From assembly GCA_026129095.1 (NCBI GenBank), contig JAHCIT010000002.1, forward strand, positions 62,001 through 126,000: a stretch of DNA of 64,000 nt, in the 5' to 3' direction. This document shows positions 12,001-19,800 of the stretch, one piece after another (the first letter of the stretch is position 1; each line of letters begins with the position of its first letter). The notes under the pieces were generated by a model. The model did not search any database and had not been told where the DNA came from. It was given only the letters and a program-made list of their open reading frames with translations. The translations under genes were made by a program, and so were the position numbers. The stretch comes from Deltaproteobacteria bacterium. Lineage in GTDB: Bacteria > JAGRBM01 > JAHCIT01.

Positions 12001-13443
12001 GAGCGGACCCACCGTGGCAGGACCGTCAGTGCCGCCTTCGAGGTTCGTTCCGCCGCCGCCGATGACATACGTCACTTCGTTCGCGTCGGCAGTCGCAAGA
12101 TTGACCGCGTTACCAGCCGTGCCGCGCTCCGTCGCGGTAACCGTGATCACGCCGCCGACCTGGTGGGCGATCACGCCGCCCAGCACCGGGTGGCGGTTGA
12201 TGAGGTCCACGAATCCCTGGGCGTTGACGTCGGTATCGTTCACTGCCGTGTCGCCGTCAGCATCAATGTATTCGAAATCGGTCAGCGGGTCGGCGATCAC
12301 GCCACCCACTTCGACCACGTTGAAGGTCGTTCCGTTGATGGTGATCGAGGAGGCGACATCGGCGCCCACGGTCACGTCGCCGCCGCCACCGGTCGCCAGC
12401 GTGATCGTGTTGCTGGCGCGGGTGTAGGAGCTGGCGTTGATGTGCGGCGGGAGGGCGTCAAAGGTGAACGGGAAGTCGTTCACGCCGGTGACGTTGGCCT
12501 GCAGCGTGAGGCTGGGATCGAAGCAGCCGCCCACGCAGGCCGGGGCCGGCAGCGTCGTGGCCAGGAGCGGCGCCGTGGCGTTGGAGTTGCCGCCAAAGAA
12601 CTCGAACCGGAAGGTCACCCAGAAGTCCGAACCGTTCAGGAGAACCGGGTAGTTGGTGAGCGTGCTCCAGCCGCGGTCGCTGCCGGAGGCGGTGATGCGG
12701 ACCGGAACGACCGCTTCACAGATACCGGTAGTGGCAGCCGTATCGGCATTGGAGTTCGCGGGGATCACGCCGTTGGTGGGCTGCGCGTTCCCGCGCACGC
12801 CGCTGGCGGCATGGTTGATGAAACCGGTCACGCCGTCATAGGTGGGAGTCAGTGCACCGCCCACCGTGACGCCCAGGTTGAGGCAGTTGGCGCTGGCCGT
12901 TTCGCCGCAGACCGAAACGCCGTCCTCAAAACGGCCAAGGCCCGCGATATCCGGGTCCACAGCGTTATCGGTGGTAAAGCCGGTGTCGATCACCAGCGTG
13001 TCCGCGAAGGCGCAGGTGACCGTGTTGTCGGTGCCGTTGCTGTCCAGCGTGGTTCCCCACGGAACCCGGTCGGCGAACACCAGCATGCGGTTGACGCGGT
13101 TCGGAACCGGAGTGGCACTGGTCCCGAGCGGCTGGGGCGAACTGGTGGCTGCAAGATTGAACTTGCCCTGCATGGCAACCGACAGGGAGGTCTGCCGGTT
13201 GGGCACCACGGTGCCGTTCAGCACCTGATATTGCGGATTGCTGATCTGCGCGATCTCGGTGCTGGTGGCACCGAGCTTGATCGACACCGCAGAACCGCCC
13301 GCATCGGGGTCCGGGCTTCCCGGATTCCGTACAAACTGGTCCAGCGGAACCGCCGCCGTTTCAGACTGCCGGCTGCATCCGCCAAGCGTAAGGCCCGCGG
13401 CCGCCACGATCATCACCATCCAACGCATCATTCCGTACTTCAT
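1..13443 (-). CDS. Giant tandem lipoprotein 1 (C-terminus cut by window edge)
   Basis: An open frame of 4,481 codons runs off the left edge. By alignment with its two paralogues only about 30 residues are missing. The ATG follows a strong Shine-Dalgarno (GGAGGAG, about 8 nt upstream). The N-terminus is a lipoprotein signal peptide: basic start, hydrophobic core, then LTLGGC with the lipid-accepting Cys at residue 23, so the product should be exported and lipid-anchored. Residues up to about 1,970 are beta-rich, Ser/Thr/Gly/Asn-rich and carry several copies of a ~50-residue module (G-x-x-T-F-T-x-G-x-N-x-G-x-T-R ... GD-x-F-x-L) and Ig-like stretches. The remainder is the region shared with both paralogues: LDQLSNSGVLYNLN, RQNSRMNLLMRS, VRQMREPYNGCVGG, GFTAADGVVTLGN, and Asp-rich loops near residues 2,528, 3,163 and 4,332 that resemble EF-hand/dockerin calcium loops. 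Function is unknown; I do not recognise a named family. Surface or envelope location is inferred. Confidence 0.93.
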   Translation of the reverse strand, partial: MKYGMMRWMVMIVAAAGLTLGGCSRQSETAAVPLDQFVRNPGSPDPDAGGSAVSIKLGATSTEIAQISNPQYQVLNGTVVPNRQTSLSVAMQGKFNLAATSSPQPLGTSATPVPNRVNRMLVFADRVPWGTTLDSNGTDNTVTCAFADTLVIDTGFTTDNAVDPDIAGLGRFEDGVSVCGETASANCLNLGVTVGGALTPTYDGVTGFINHAASGVRGNAQPTNGVIPANSNADTAATTGICEAVVPVRITASGSDRGWSTLTNYPVLLNGSDFWVTFRFEFFGGNSNATAPLLATTLPAPACVGGCFDPSLTLQANVTGVNDFPFTFDALPPHINASSYTRASNTITLATGGGGDVTVGADVASSITINGTTFNVVEVGGVIADPLTDFEYIDADGDTAVNDTDVNAQGFVDLINRHPVLGGVIAHQVGGVITVTATERGTAGNAVNLATADANEVTYVIGGGGTNLEGGTDGPATVGPLVTGGIPRQLPYGPIGYLQNFDDLSTTSGLPVVTAGSQNFVSRNVQGNDLITFLSDGNNGRTRVIAGVSVEKSVEADVGSSATVIVDADTLLSSMPSDGILVGGTVTGQTGTAANVGVTRTIVASDTTLGTLTVSPAFPAAVAAGDTLLIRQGGAAVSPSLLGLTASVPADSSAAQYLIAHADVQALRPRETGGNVVIEDVRFASANSAVVTGTIEEGRPAVIIFTGADSIPFNLNDDLAFVTAQSGAASNRIRIQFTDTGTLGVTIAEWPANYIGGPDAPAAGDDNDLIININYDAGTTTQLAVAAAVASHPVARRFVQAIPFGGLAAVTAAVDGLINPPPPGSLPLNPATEGALIPGIGSDIAQITVRGVNQVTGAIQTRSAVITRSQSAIDPTLATAVYEDIDGTGVPVANTAIRFYARTAGAAANGVEIDIQDGVALDVTADDGVNLTIEAPAGTTADEIVEFVNEGSRGSRQVNSADGAGGRNDILFENVLSGSDAATGYAVSTQILDGATPGVTVTQVGVNPVNVTVIINRGTGGTTLRAAEVVSLVNTHPVAQLFVRASLAAGPTTLVEPVAAVGANPRTTFDATTLNNTLNQFYTAGTVTFTTGANAGETRQIISYTAATRTIVVSPGFTNDISVADQFTLVNTNDGQRLFEPANDGVPVAMAGQSGRSAFFKAMHDAGSTGTGAYDLTAGALGPVFTFGGSDPSALLGFVGRIKSSNANIVVGQYSGGECNPSFTDLVMSGHSSLCFTATIPIAEGGTVFDIQATDGSGNLTSDIAQTALLGNPLACSAIVPGDTTPDRCEIVDGAATANLQVVRDVTPPILIADSQDPAYDTTRYEAAASIDCTAPPPGNFCSRPVFVLPADAPAGGGSFTSFSPTVSVGGHVIDYTSTTTAFDTEAAGRTLVRVQSDNNYDSFASPGAGSLDEHGNPVPYTDGDAGVDNGFFRYGNISLRTGALTNFTVTAWDQAGNTTSFSFSVRQFEGNINTPPHFAIDCVVEDTPALVTSATADGNTPPRAIMCENDANSSNPNTPIVVRSLDMNNSANPGGRFGDFVGEQGPTVTTGLVSGAGTGAGAVEGPASVSISTASDFFHVGDLITFTDGLAVGQTRTVTAYNAGTSTFTVTPAFSPAPAPGDIFTLASFGHYDAATGTATMVDTLDALSTVPTNPVDVDTGAVAGLSTVDDAYVGGTLTVEDAGATGTCAVGLVLTVTDYVAATGLFSVTTTAAACDLDTDAQLVLRHGDGRNYRSVGALDTLGAGVMPQLDFRTVRSDRIFLQGRTLSLDALPPTVYLGADPTIVKVSGDLMPADGNGTGNPARDFLTLAVAGGNGSSVISIADDVFVTDNLRPGDFISLSSLQGSQSPNVGLFRITACEALDVTGTFCEGLAPFDLTLDKPLPADALGMFVQSAYVWSAPSLSVPVEGINSYLFIAIDSVLSDPNDPLSGNQTVVPFAVIRDTLPPAIVIQGVVNNQDSVAANPIVFMTDQTLFLGSSSTLPAQHRSFIAVTRLDNNGEDEDNVTAHQRGDYRIFADRLTGNSENTAGAAQSLLATQTSLGQAQAALLTGDVPARPLDVDLSCGDNHADGDDQCRPGQDMAYRVEVAANDRVGRSSVAAVQFNIVESAVDRLLSGALGIISSNPAVVSLISDPTELRTLTLDQLSNSGVLYNLNFHTSLLLGAPNDTVASNPRQAFYLDSRTDFAIVLGTLLQDVDGTGPSDSTVVILANVGRILLDNGVLDDLLPLLDDQAIINPRARENFPAGPRTDPGDATLSSIFLEEIMRDPAEAATPCNVGVNQYNCYDDPGTVKNTLPMVKNALDSKQSLRMRATDVTVADTNTLNARVSGIDLIINPVPVAGESVCDSATGGFLPVSNPGEEDSFINTQPGDYIEIVTGACAGGRARVTVVNSDTQIQTEPFRGVYTSTEDGGITATTLEDSTTIGHDPALYTGQTLRILSGVNVLQTATVTSFDDVTGEFTFAAGCVPGPCAVSGAGDAYTVNQLLSTACTSVGGCEGAGCAFRVVPPQGPSMEPIFDLADHLLFMDLDNDGRFGEREVISSLMHLIEESMANPQEDFNDPSYVGSYPTAADRYSLVCPATGICPNTLADIQDAPSLQGMMDLIYELSDNDNPADGVEFISRLLNLVRAAISEYPREATNPLAPRGATVLEAVSFITRDLLSDEIGSTGLMAEPLAAIPNPDYELLTSPDDRQNSRMNLLMRSTYIMGPNGVSLPNQTITLKNGATTTVNSVLTAVFPLLHAISDDPDDNPRGIPFPPFTFGVQQSVLEKLLPAIELVLRDNRLEDVIDRLADILDPGTNVSDLTAFDYVNNVRNTGFADQPPNPYTVNPPILRVITELGGATIDPNLDNDPAQFRTSLDYTTDALNVLLTRVGKSSPVQENVSADGTSVNTKACSEAYFAGRTPIEVLLNVVAQLVETAPKDPRHQNFRDNTCGSFNPGDNRQYVRVLIDGLFDDPNTQYFEANDIGPGGADDIDDYPGNPVGAYNCGGNRGPNGGDGIAVDQAALDILPEVINTALRFGYDSQDRINSIFAECDPAQGDTLTRKGGCYVNNGYPNGTDERLLSVSRLGIDLAMILDAPFAIGSGGGLIRFEQSVVREALEQIAVMSATDAVNYILLLTLKIAEDIQPINGTLTVPDPQDITRSTAAARALADPDGDGNPAPDGVIDDIIPVVQALGASGLAQQILDLLRAVRACGVDDAPGANGRDIKGGELLKSSEDLTLILLDAFSGARGASGNNDGTNRTLVTETPEGAGGVAYCPATPDVNGIGRGFTGGPLDQNPAREEAEALGADNATTTVRGDTALTTLSTTAGFYTGGLITFLDGPAAGETRRITNYALAAGTEYLFTFDALSAAPVAGNRYAVTLSSVNVGVLMAGNDLALTGSDDNAGDVGQAEARNWGAIYSEALPPSTTNFNAGGVGPGAFLCIETRGADQPGGYDEACAPLTARPGTTAPDLVATNDCAADGTLRNCVTFQNDVSAPFLTAYDNIQGYMALNCNQRRYAVTGGTDVTIVVGAGDGSLASIGVDAFAGQQLVFVTDSTDVSVSAGDVATITANTAGPGPITFTVTGLDVADDPTGGSVRLFGDQSCSYRVRQMREPYNGCVGGDVIGGEGLGLALSSFGGPTPLPVNPFRDSRMDLLLRTLDHLHRGVNAVDTGGGAEADYSFFDRAVGLITFVVQPNPDNENNRSMAENLIFGANGFEETEEGPVQRMLNDGPTRSALSAVTTLFARLTAATGVPTLDSVTETVTTGDGAAPFDTFVVTGINGTYPADTDLLGRAITFTSGANTGVTTYVTAYDPGTDTITVTGVPAAIGLDDFIVQGREDRYDRYPNFVDASGWPTPAGADCSNTGIPGCDGNAINDAVDYQLLALSGLLGTLGDRDGRDGELGANAVLPGHSREGFSDDPRLLFSVLTQFIQTDLIRQLIPGIQILTEQTDLVPPAARDTKSTVVDDNNTLHGLEIDGLALANIISRSARSNNGDESGLLYDSRPYVPGTYAAGQQRVILAGATAVDGIYEGPTQALVRTILGVLDDFEQAIDYTDGSSTQPTFDNAESLNNKRYRNKLVAMQDLLANLMGSVRDGIEHPFNTQNYLGQALRLVRDIATDTDTVVTPSGHDRTIDNILSVQVGLAQRDIIDTPTGAGDFYRSGLDVVGNFINTLIEDPTDCNTATADFDRGVNAAVTYDACVDFNPQAVFRDRGVLVERPLQPILREDLFSSLSVLLAGDAESKVIGALPFISGIIGSQLYALDNDPVSGTGPIDPTDLGNAPGCGSGAIDREFCGQEYTTGVTIADALFADIQALIPGSASVNPRIVREDDENRYDPLITDDLNRNGTIGDAALAGVFDTTFGGGAPWMSVFDDPAVAACVTNCPSTEVDNIVFDCSPPAGFPAGSLLEACTDGASGDPEVAGTPAGYTDRRFRIGFTAADGVVTLGNLNGVNAALFDGLADLIAREDYAFIVNNQVPRTSTPLQSMDQLT

Positions 13444-13460
13444 TGTCGCCACTCCTCCAG

Positions 13461-13501
13461 TTCCGCTTCCGGTCTCCGGCTGCATTCCGCTTCCGGCTGC
13501 C
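13461..13501. repeat. Imperfect 24-base tandem repeat in leader of giant gene 1
   Basis: The 12-mer TTCCGCTTCCGG occurs at 13461-13472 and again at 13485-13496. Each copy is followed by a CTGC-containing tail, giving a 24-base period with a small deletion in the second copy. The repeat lies 20-60 bases upstream of the start codon, inside the probable 5' untranslated leader. Any function is unknown. Confidence 0.5.
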
Positions 13502-13592
13502 TTCGCGGCAATTGGTATCTTTTGTCTTTCCCGCCGTCCCGGCTTCTCCCGCCGGGCGGCGCTCTTCAACGCTATTGACGGATATGGCATCC

Positions 13593-13612
13593 CTCTCCCC
13601 TGATTGGGAGAG
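13593..13612. promoter_or_regulatory. Inverted repeat upstream of giant gene 1
   Basis: CTCTCCC and GGGAGAG form perfect 7-bp arms around a 6-base centre, about 150 bases upstream of the ATG of giant gene 1. It could be an operator or an RNA hairpin in the leader. No T-tract follows on either strand, so a terminator is less likely. Confidence 0.4.
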
Positions 13613-13849
13613 ATCCGCCTGATCCGCATCACATCGGCTTTCGTTCCGGAGACGAGAGGCTTTACGCCCGCGTCCCCGCGGTGTGCCGACAGTCACCTTT
13701 CTATTGGTGGTCCTAAAATGGCAGGTCACCATTCATTCCGGCAAGTTAACGGTTGTAAATCCCTTGTTCATATTCCTCTACATCTTCACCTTGGGTGCTC
13801 GCGTCAAAATTCGGTATCACAAAAACTGCTGCGTCCATCATGCACTGCG

Positions 13850-16800
13850 TTAAAAATTGGTATTCAGCAACAGTTCGCCAAGGCCCTCCAGCAGGAGCAG
13901 CAGATCGCCCGATACCGGCCCCCCTGCCGACAGCACCCGCTGGGTGTACTGGTCGATTTCCCTGTTTTCCGCCGAAAAACGGCGCACCGAATAGGTCCGC
14001 GGGAGCTGGTTGTTTACTGACCGTCCAAGGTGCCCGGAGGCGATCAGGTCCGCGAAACCATCCAGCGTGGCGGCATTCAGCCCCTGGATATTGCCCATCG
14101 TGACCACGCCATCGGCCGCCGTAAACCCGATCCGGAACCGGCGGTCCGGATAGCCGCCGCCAGCCGCCAGCGGAGCGCCGGTGACATTCGTGCAATGCAC
14201 GAGCGGGTCCGATCCGGCCGCACCCGGCGGCGGCGAGCAGTCGTAAACAATGTTGTCATTCAGGTTGACGAGCTTCCCGGCAACAATGGCGTAGTTCTGC
14301 TCGGACTCCTGGAGGTTCCCCACCAGGCCGAAATCATCGAAAACCGAGTAGCGGGCGGGCGTGAGGGCGCTGCGCCCGGTGCCCTGCAGCCCCGTATCGG
14401 AAACCTGTCCGTTCCGGTTGATGTCGTCGCTCAGGATGGGATCGAGCCGGTCCTCGGCGGCGTCCGGGATCAGGTATTTGATGTCGGAGAACAGGGCATC
14501 AATGATCGCGACCCCCTTCGTGTATTCGATGAACTCGAAACCGTCGCGGTCCACGATTGGCCGGGACGAATCAGCGACCACCCGAGCCAGGAACGGCAGC
14601 CCCAGTTCCAGGTTGGTATCGGCAGGACCGGCGATGAGGGGCCGGAGCCGCTCGAACAGCTGCTGATGCAGCGCATAGTCGAGCATCCGCTCGCTCTGGC
14701 TGGTCACAGTGGGCTGGTCGTCGTCGTCGAAGATGGCGTCGTAGCTGCCCGCCACGCAGCCCACCCGGCCCGCCTGGAACACCCCGCGCTGGGTGCCGAG
14801 CGACGCGCCGGCCGGATCGGCCTGGTCCGCACGGTCACAATCGGTGGGGTCTTCGAGCCACAGGGCCACAAGATCGGCGCCGGTGTCATTCGGCGAGCGG
14901 TTGTTGCCCGGCTGGTAGGCTTCGCGATTCACGGCGAGCACCGGGGCGATGATATCCAGATTGCGGTCATGCCCGGCCGTGGCGATGTCGTGATCCTCGG
15001 TAATGTACCGGACCAGCGTGAGCGCCCTTGCCAGCGTGTTGTCCCGGGGAGTCGGCCCCACACCGAGCAGATGCGCGGCAATCCGCTCGGTCGAGACCAC
15101 GCGGCTCCGCCGCTTGCCGACCCCGGCGTGCCATTCATCCAGCGCGAGCTTGGCCGTCCTCGCCAGCACCTGGACAGCCCCTTCGCTCACGTCCGGTGCA
15201 TCAGTGGCCCCGTAGGTGACGGCGCTCTGGCCGGTGGGAACCGTGGCGGTGGTCTCGGTGCCGTCCGGATACGAAGCGGGCGGCCAGATGGAACCGGTTT
15301 CGTCGCCATTGACGGAGGCCGACACCCGGCGGCTCACGGCAGCGAGCACATCCGAATTGAATCGCGGGTTGTTGTTGTCCACCACGAGCGATTCCAGGTC
15401 GCGCACCCGGTTCACCAGGGTGCTGTCGAACTGCGGCACCGAGTCAAAGGTTTCAGCGGCAATCTGGATACCGGGCAGCAGCCGCTGCGGGAACCCGCCA
15501 TCAATGAGCAGCGCCGTCAGCTCGAAAAGCACGGCCGGATCGTCGGTAAACCTGAACAGTGACGAGGCGGGGTTATTGTTCGCCCGCGGGATACCATCCT
15601 GTCCATTGCGGGTTCCAAGCACCCGGAGCAGGCCTTCAGCCGCCAGCAGGGCGAAATCGGTGCCGTCGTTGACGGCGTTGCCCTCGAACGGCCGCGTCCA
15701 GTCGGTCTGCGAGAAGTCGCAATCCGGCCCCTGGTTGCAGGGATAGGAGTCCCGTCCGTCCTGGACGAGGCCCGGTACCGGATCGTTGGCCGAAAGCGTC
15801 GACAGGCCCTGGATCTGAAGCAGGTTGCCGATGGCCTGACGGGCATTTTCATCATTGAGCAGCGCCTGAACGGGCGTCTCCCCCACGAAATCGAACGCCT
15901 CGCCGCCCAGCAGGAGCTTGGTGGCAAAGGCCGGCTGGCCGCTTTCGTCCTGCGTGATGGAAAGGTAGAGAAGCTGCTCGATCCGGTCCATGGCGGAGTA
16001 GCAGTTCTGCTCGTCGGCCACGGTAAAGCCCGGCGTATTCAGGCCGGCACAGGCCCCGGCGGCGAGATCGACCTGGTTCAAACCTGCACCCAGATCGGCC
16101 ATCGACCGGAGCATCAGGTCCAGAAGGCCGTCGCGCCAGGTGTTCGGGAACAGTACCGGCCGGTTGACGACAACCGTGTCGCCCGCCCCCGGCGGCACGG
16201 CAAACGGCGCCGTCGTGAACGTCCGTGTCGCCGCGGCATAGCCGGTAATTGGCTGCACCTCGTTGCCGAACCGCATCGTGCCGCCGGTATAGGCGCCATC
16301 GTTCAGGGCCGAGAAGTTCCGGTCGCCGGCAAACGAGCCCGGGCCGCCTGACGATTCCACCGTTCCCCGGACCTCGAGCGCGATGGGTGAGAATGCCCCG
16401 AGCGTCATCCCCAGTCCCGCGCCGAACCCGAGCGCCGGTGACGGCCCCACCCGGTCACCGGCGAGACAGCCATTGAACGGCTCCCTGAGCTGGCGGATCC
16501 GGAAGGAACATTCGTCCGTGGGCAGGTTCGTCTGGTCGCACCGGGCAGCCATGAAAGCGGTCAGGCCCACAAGGTCATTGAACTCGACTTCGCCCGACCG
16601 TGGCAGCGGACGCCCCACAATGCCGGCGCAGGATTCAAGGTATCCGCCCGGTTCGTCGGCATGACGTATCACCACGCAAAGGGAAGCGCCCGGCCCCACG
16701 CCGAGATCACGCAGGTCGGCGTTGGGGCCCGTGATCAGGAACCCGTCACCCGGAGCCGGAGCTGCTCCAAACACCGGGCTCACATTGATCGTGGGAGCGC

Positions 16801-19800
16801 TGAAACCCGAGATCACGCTCGTCTGGCCGGCAAGAACGCCCGTCGTAAATGTGACCAGCGACCCTGTCAGGTCGCCCGACAGGCCGGTTCCGTCGAACTG
16901 CCCGGCCAGCGGCGCTCCCGCAACGGTCGAGGCAAACGTGGACGCCCAGTTACCGGCGAACGCCCGGCCAGTACCGGTCAGCCGGAGCCGGTCGCCAGCA
17001 GCCGCCACACCCGCATTCACCGGCGAGCGCGGCTGGATACCCGGTGCACTCTCGTCGGAATCTTCCAGAACGAGAGGGTTGGAATCGAGCGCGCCGCCCC
17101 GGTTTCCGCGTCCATCCAGACCGGCGGCCTCGGCCGGGCAGAGACCGCTTTCCGCGCCGCTCTGCGGATCCAGCAATGAAAGGATCAGGTCTTCCTGCGC
17201 GTACAGCAGCTCGCCGCCGCGGATGTCCTTCAACTGGTGCAGGATGCTCTCTTCCGGCTCGACGATGCCGCACCCGCGGACCGCCCTGAGAATATCGACC
17301 AGCTGGTCCGTTGCGCCGGTGGCCGACAACGCCTGGGCGAGCGGGATCAGGTCGCCCAGCAGTCCATCTGGCAGCGGGTCGCCGTCGTTATCCGGATCGG
17401 CAAACACCCGTGCGGCGGCGGCTCCCTTGGCGATATCCTCAGGCGTCAGCGCAGTAGTCGAACCATTGATCGGTTCGATATCGTCGCTGATCCGGGAGAC
17501 AAGCAGCACGATGTAATCGATCGCCTCGCGCTTCGACATCCGGGCAATTGTCTTGAGGGCCTCGCGGAGCAGCGACTGCTCGAACCGCAGGATGCCGGTA
17601 ACGCCGGAACCTACCTGGAACGGCCCGTCGAACTGGAACGCGATGTCGTTCAGGCGCCGGAGATTCGAGAGCAGGCGTTCCTGGGCAAACGGGAACGGAT
17701 AGCCCTTGTTCTTCGGGCATCCCGCATCCACATCCGTGCAGTAGGCGAAAATGCTCATCAGACGGTCGTTCTCGTCGAAGCCGAACCGGGCCATCACGTT
17801 GAGGGCTTCCGGCAACTGGTCGAGGGTCCGGCGGCTCACGGCGAGGCCATCGCCACCGTTCGCGCCACGGTTGCCTTCCACCGGATCCGGGAACGGATCG
17901 GCCGGGTAAGAGAGCAGCTGGAGCGGATTCGCGGGATAGTCGTCGATATCGTCCGGAAGGGAGGGCTCATCCACATCCGGATCGTCAAAAAGGGCATCCA
18001 GAATGATGCGGACCTGCGACCGGTTGATGTTCCCCGGTACCGGATCCGATGTCGTGACGTGATCGTGAATCGATTTTTCGCGGGGATCGATGGTGACCGG
18101 TCCAAGCATCGGCGCAAGACGGGTCAGGATCAGTTCTATCGGCGCATCCCCGTTGAAGTAGCTTTCATTGCAGGCATTGGTGTGCACGACTCCATGAACA
18201 GGATCCAGATTGTTGTCCAGCAGCGGATCGTTCAGTTCCAGCCGCACGCCAATATGGCGGAACAGCGCATTCAGGGCCCCGGCGGCGGCGTCCATCGCGG
18301 TCTGGTCACCGGCATCGATTCTTTCGTTGCGGTTGGCATCCAGCCGCATGGCTGAAACCTGCGTCAGGACCCGGATAAGGGGAGGCGTGCTGACATATGG
18401 ATTGGCCTGTTCGGGCACCGTAAAGGGATACGTGTATACGCAGTCGTTACCCGCACAAGCCGCCGCCCGGCCGAGATCCCGGCCGCCATTGTCGGCGAAT
18501 GCGGTCAGGTCGCTCACTCCGGTTCCGGGATCAAGCAGGTCCGCCAGCGCCAGCAGCAGATCTTCCAGGCGGTCATCGCGGAGAATAAGGGAGAGCGGCC
18601 CCATCAGCTTCTCGCCGGGGCTGCGTTCGGGAAATGTGCCCGGAGCGAAGCCGATGCCGCGGGCATTGTCATCCGGATCGTCGGCGATCTGCCAGAGGAC
18701 CGGTATCAGCGCCGGCACTGCGCTGAACAACACGGCCTCCGGCGTTCCGTCGCGGGGCGTGTAATCGTATGTCGCGGCGAAATTCATCGGCTGGGAGAGG
18801 AACCATCCACTGCGAAGCAGCAGGTTCAGCCGGGTGTTCTGCCGGCGGGAGCCGGATACCAGCGGCCCGTCCCCCGCAGCCCAGGGATTCGGCGAACGGG
18901 TCAGCACCGGTTCGGCGAGCATTCCCCCCGTTGACGGCGCATTATCCAGGAGATCCCGGGCGAGGAACAGCAGGGCCTGGGCACGGGTCGTCCCTTCGGG
19001 GACCATCGGGTTAATGGCCTCGCGGTCATAATCCCCAAGCATGAACCGGGCGAGTTCCAGCGCCTGCGGGACGAACTCCACGCCGTTGTCCTGGTTCTCG
19101 TCGTCAGACAGCTGATACAAGAGGTCATTCAGCGCCTGGAACGAGGCACTGTCGGCGAATGCCTCCCGGTGAGCCGGATTTTCCGGATCGTTCGGACAGG
19201 TAATACCCTCGTCGCAGATAACCGACAGGTCGCCAGCGGCAACGAGGAACTGCTCCTCAGCCAGATGCAGAACTGCCTGGAGAAGATCGTTTTCGCCGCC
19301 TGTCAGCACACCATCCGAGATTGACGACGCACCGAGCGCATCGCGTCCATCCTTGTTGGCGTAGGAAAGCAGATCAGCCAGTTCCAGTACCGGGACAAAC
19401 GCCCGCGCAGGAGGCGGTGTAATGGCAAACGCACAACCCGCACCGCCACAGGCCGAAGCCGCCGCGCAGTCCACGTTGAAGGGTGCATTTCCATCCGGCC
19501 AGATGAACGTGTCGGGATCGATAATTCCCGGCGGGACCGGAGGGTATGGCGCGCAGGAGGTTTCGAGGGTCTGACTGTCAATGACCTCCAGAACCGCCCG
19601 CGAGGTGCCTGTGCAGGCGCCTGAAAGTACCGTCACCCGGTCACCCGGCTGGACATTGGATTCCGAACCCACAATGGGCGACGGCTGGAATCCGTCCGGA
19701 ACCGATGTCGTGAGGGTGCAGTGGTCGGCAGCACTGATCACCAGATCGGTTCCTGAAATCCGGTTGTCTGTCCGCCGGGGATCCAGCGGGTTCACCGTAT

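Larger units (their letters stand above)
13444..13849. other. Intergenic region between giant genes 1 and 2
   Basis: This 406-base gap separates the stop of giant gene 2 from the start of giant gene 1. It holds the strong Shine-Dalgarno of gene 1, an imperfect 24-base tandem repeat at its left end and a perfect 7-bp inverted repeat at 13593-13612. Short open frames exist on both strands, but none has a convincing start, ribosome site or recognisable product. A TTTACA box lies on the minus strand near the middle (TGTAAA at 13754-13759) without a good -10 partner. I see no clear intrinsic terminator for gene 2. Confidence 0.6.

Noticed and set aside
7234-13578. Plus-strand open frame of 2,114 codons opposite giant gene 1
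   Set aside because: Same composition artefact. It also has no supporting ribosome site and runs over the start region of giant gene 1.
13361-13732. 123-codon minus-strand frame in the leader of giant gene 1
   Set aside because: It overlaps the N-terminus of giant gene 1 in another frame, is very Arg/Gly/Asp-rich, and shows no recognisable motif.
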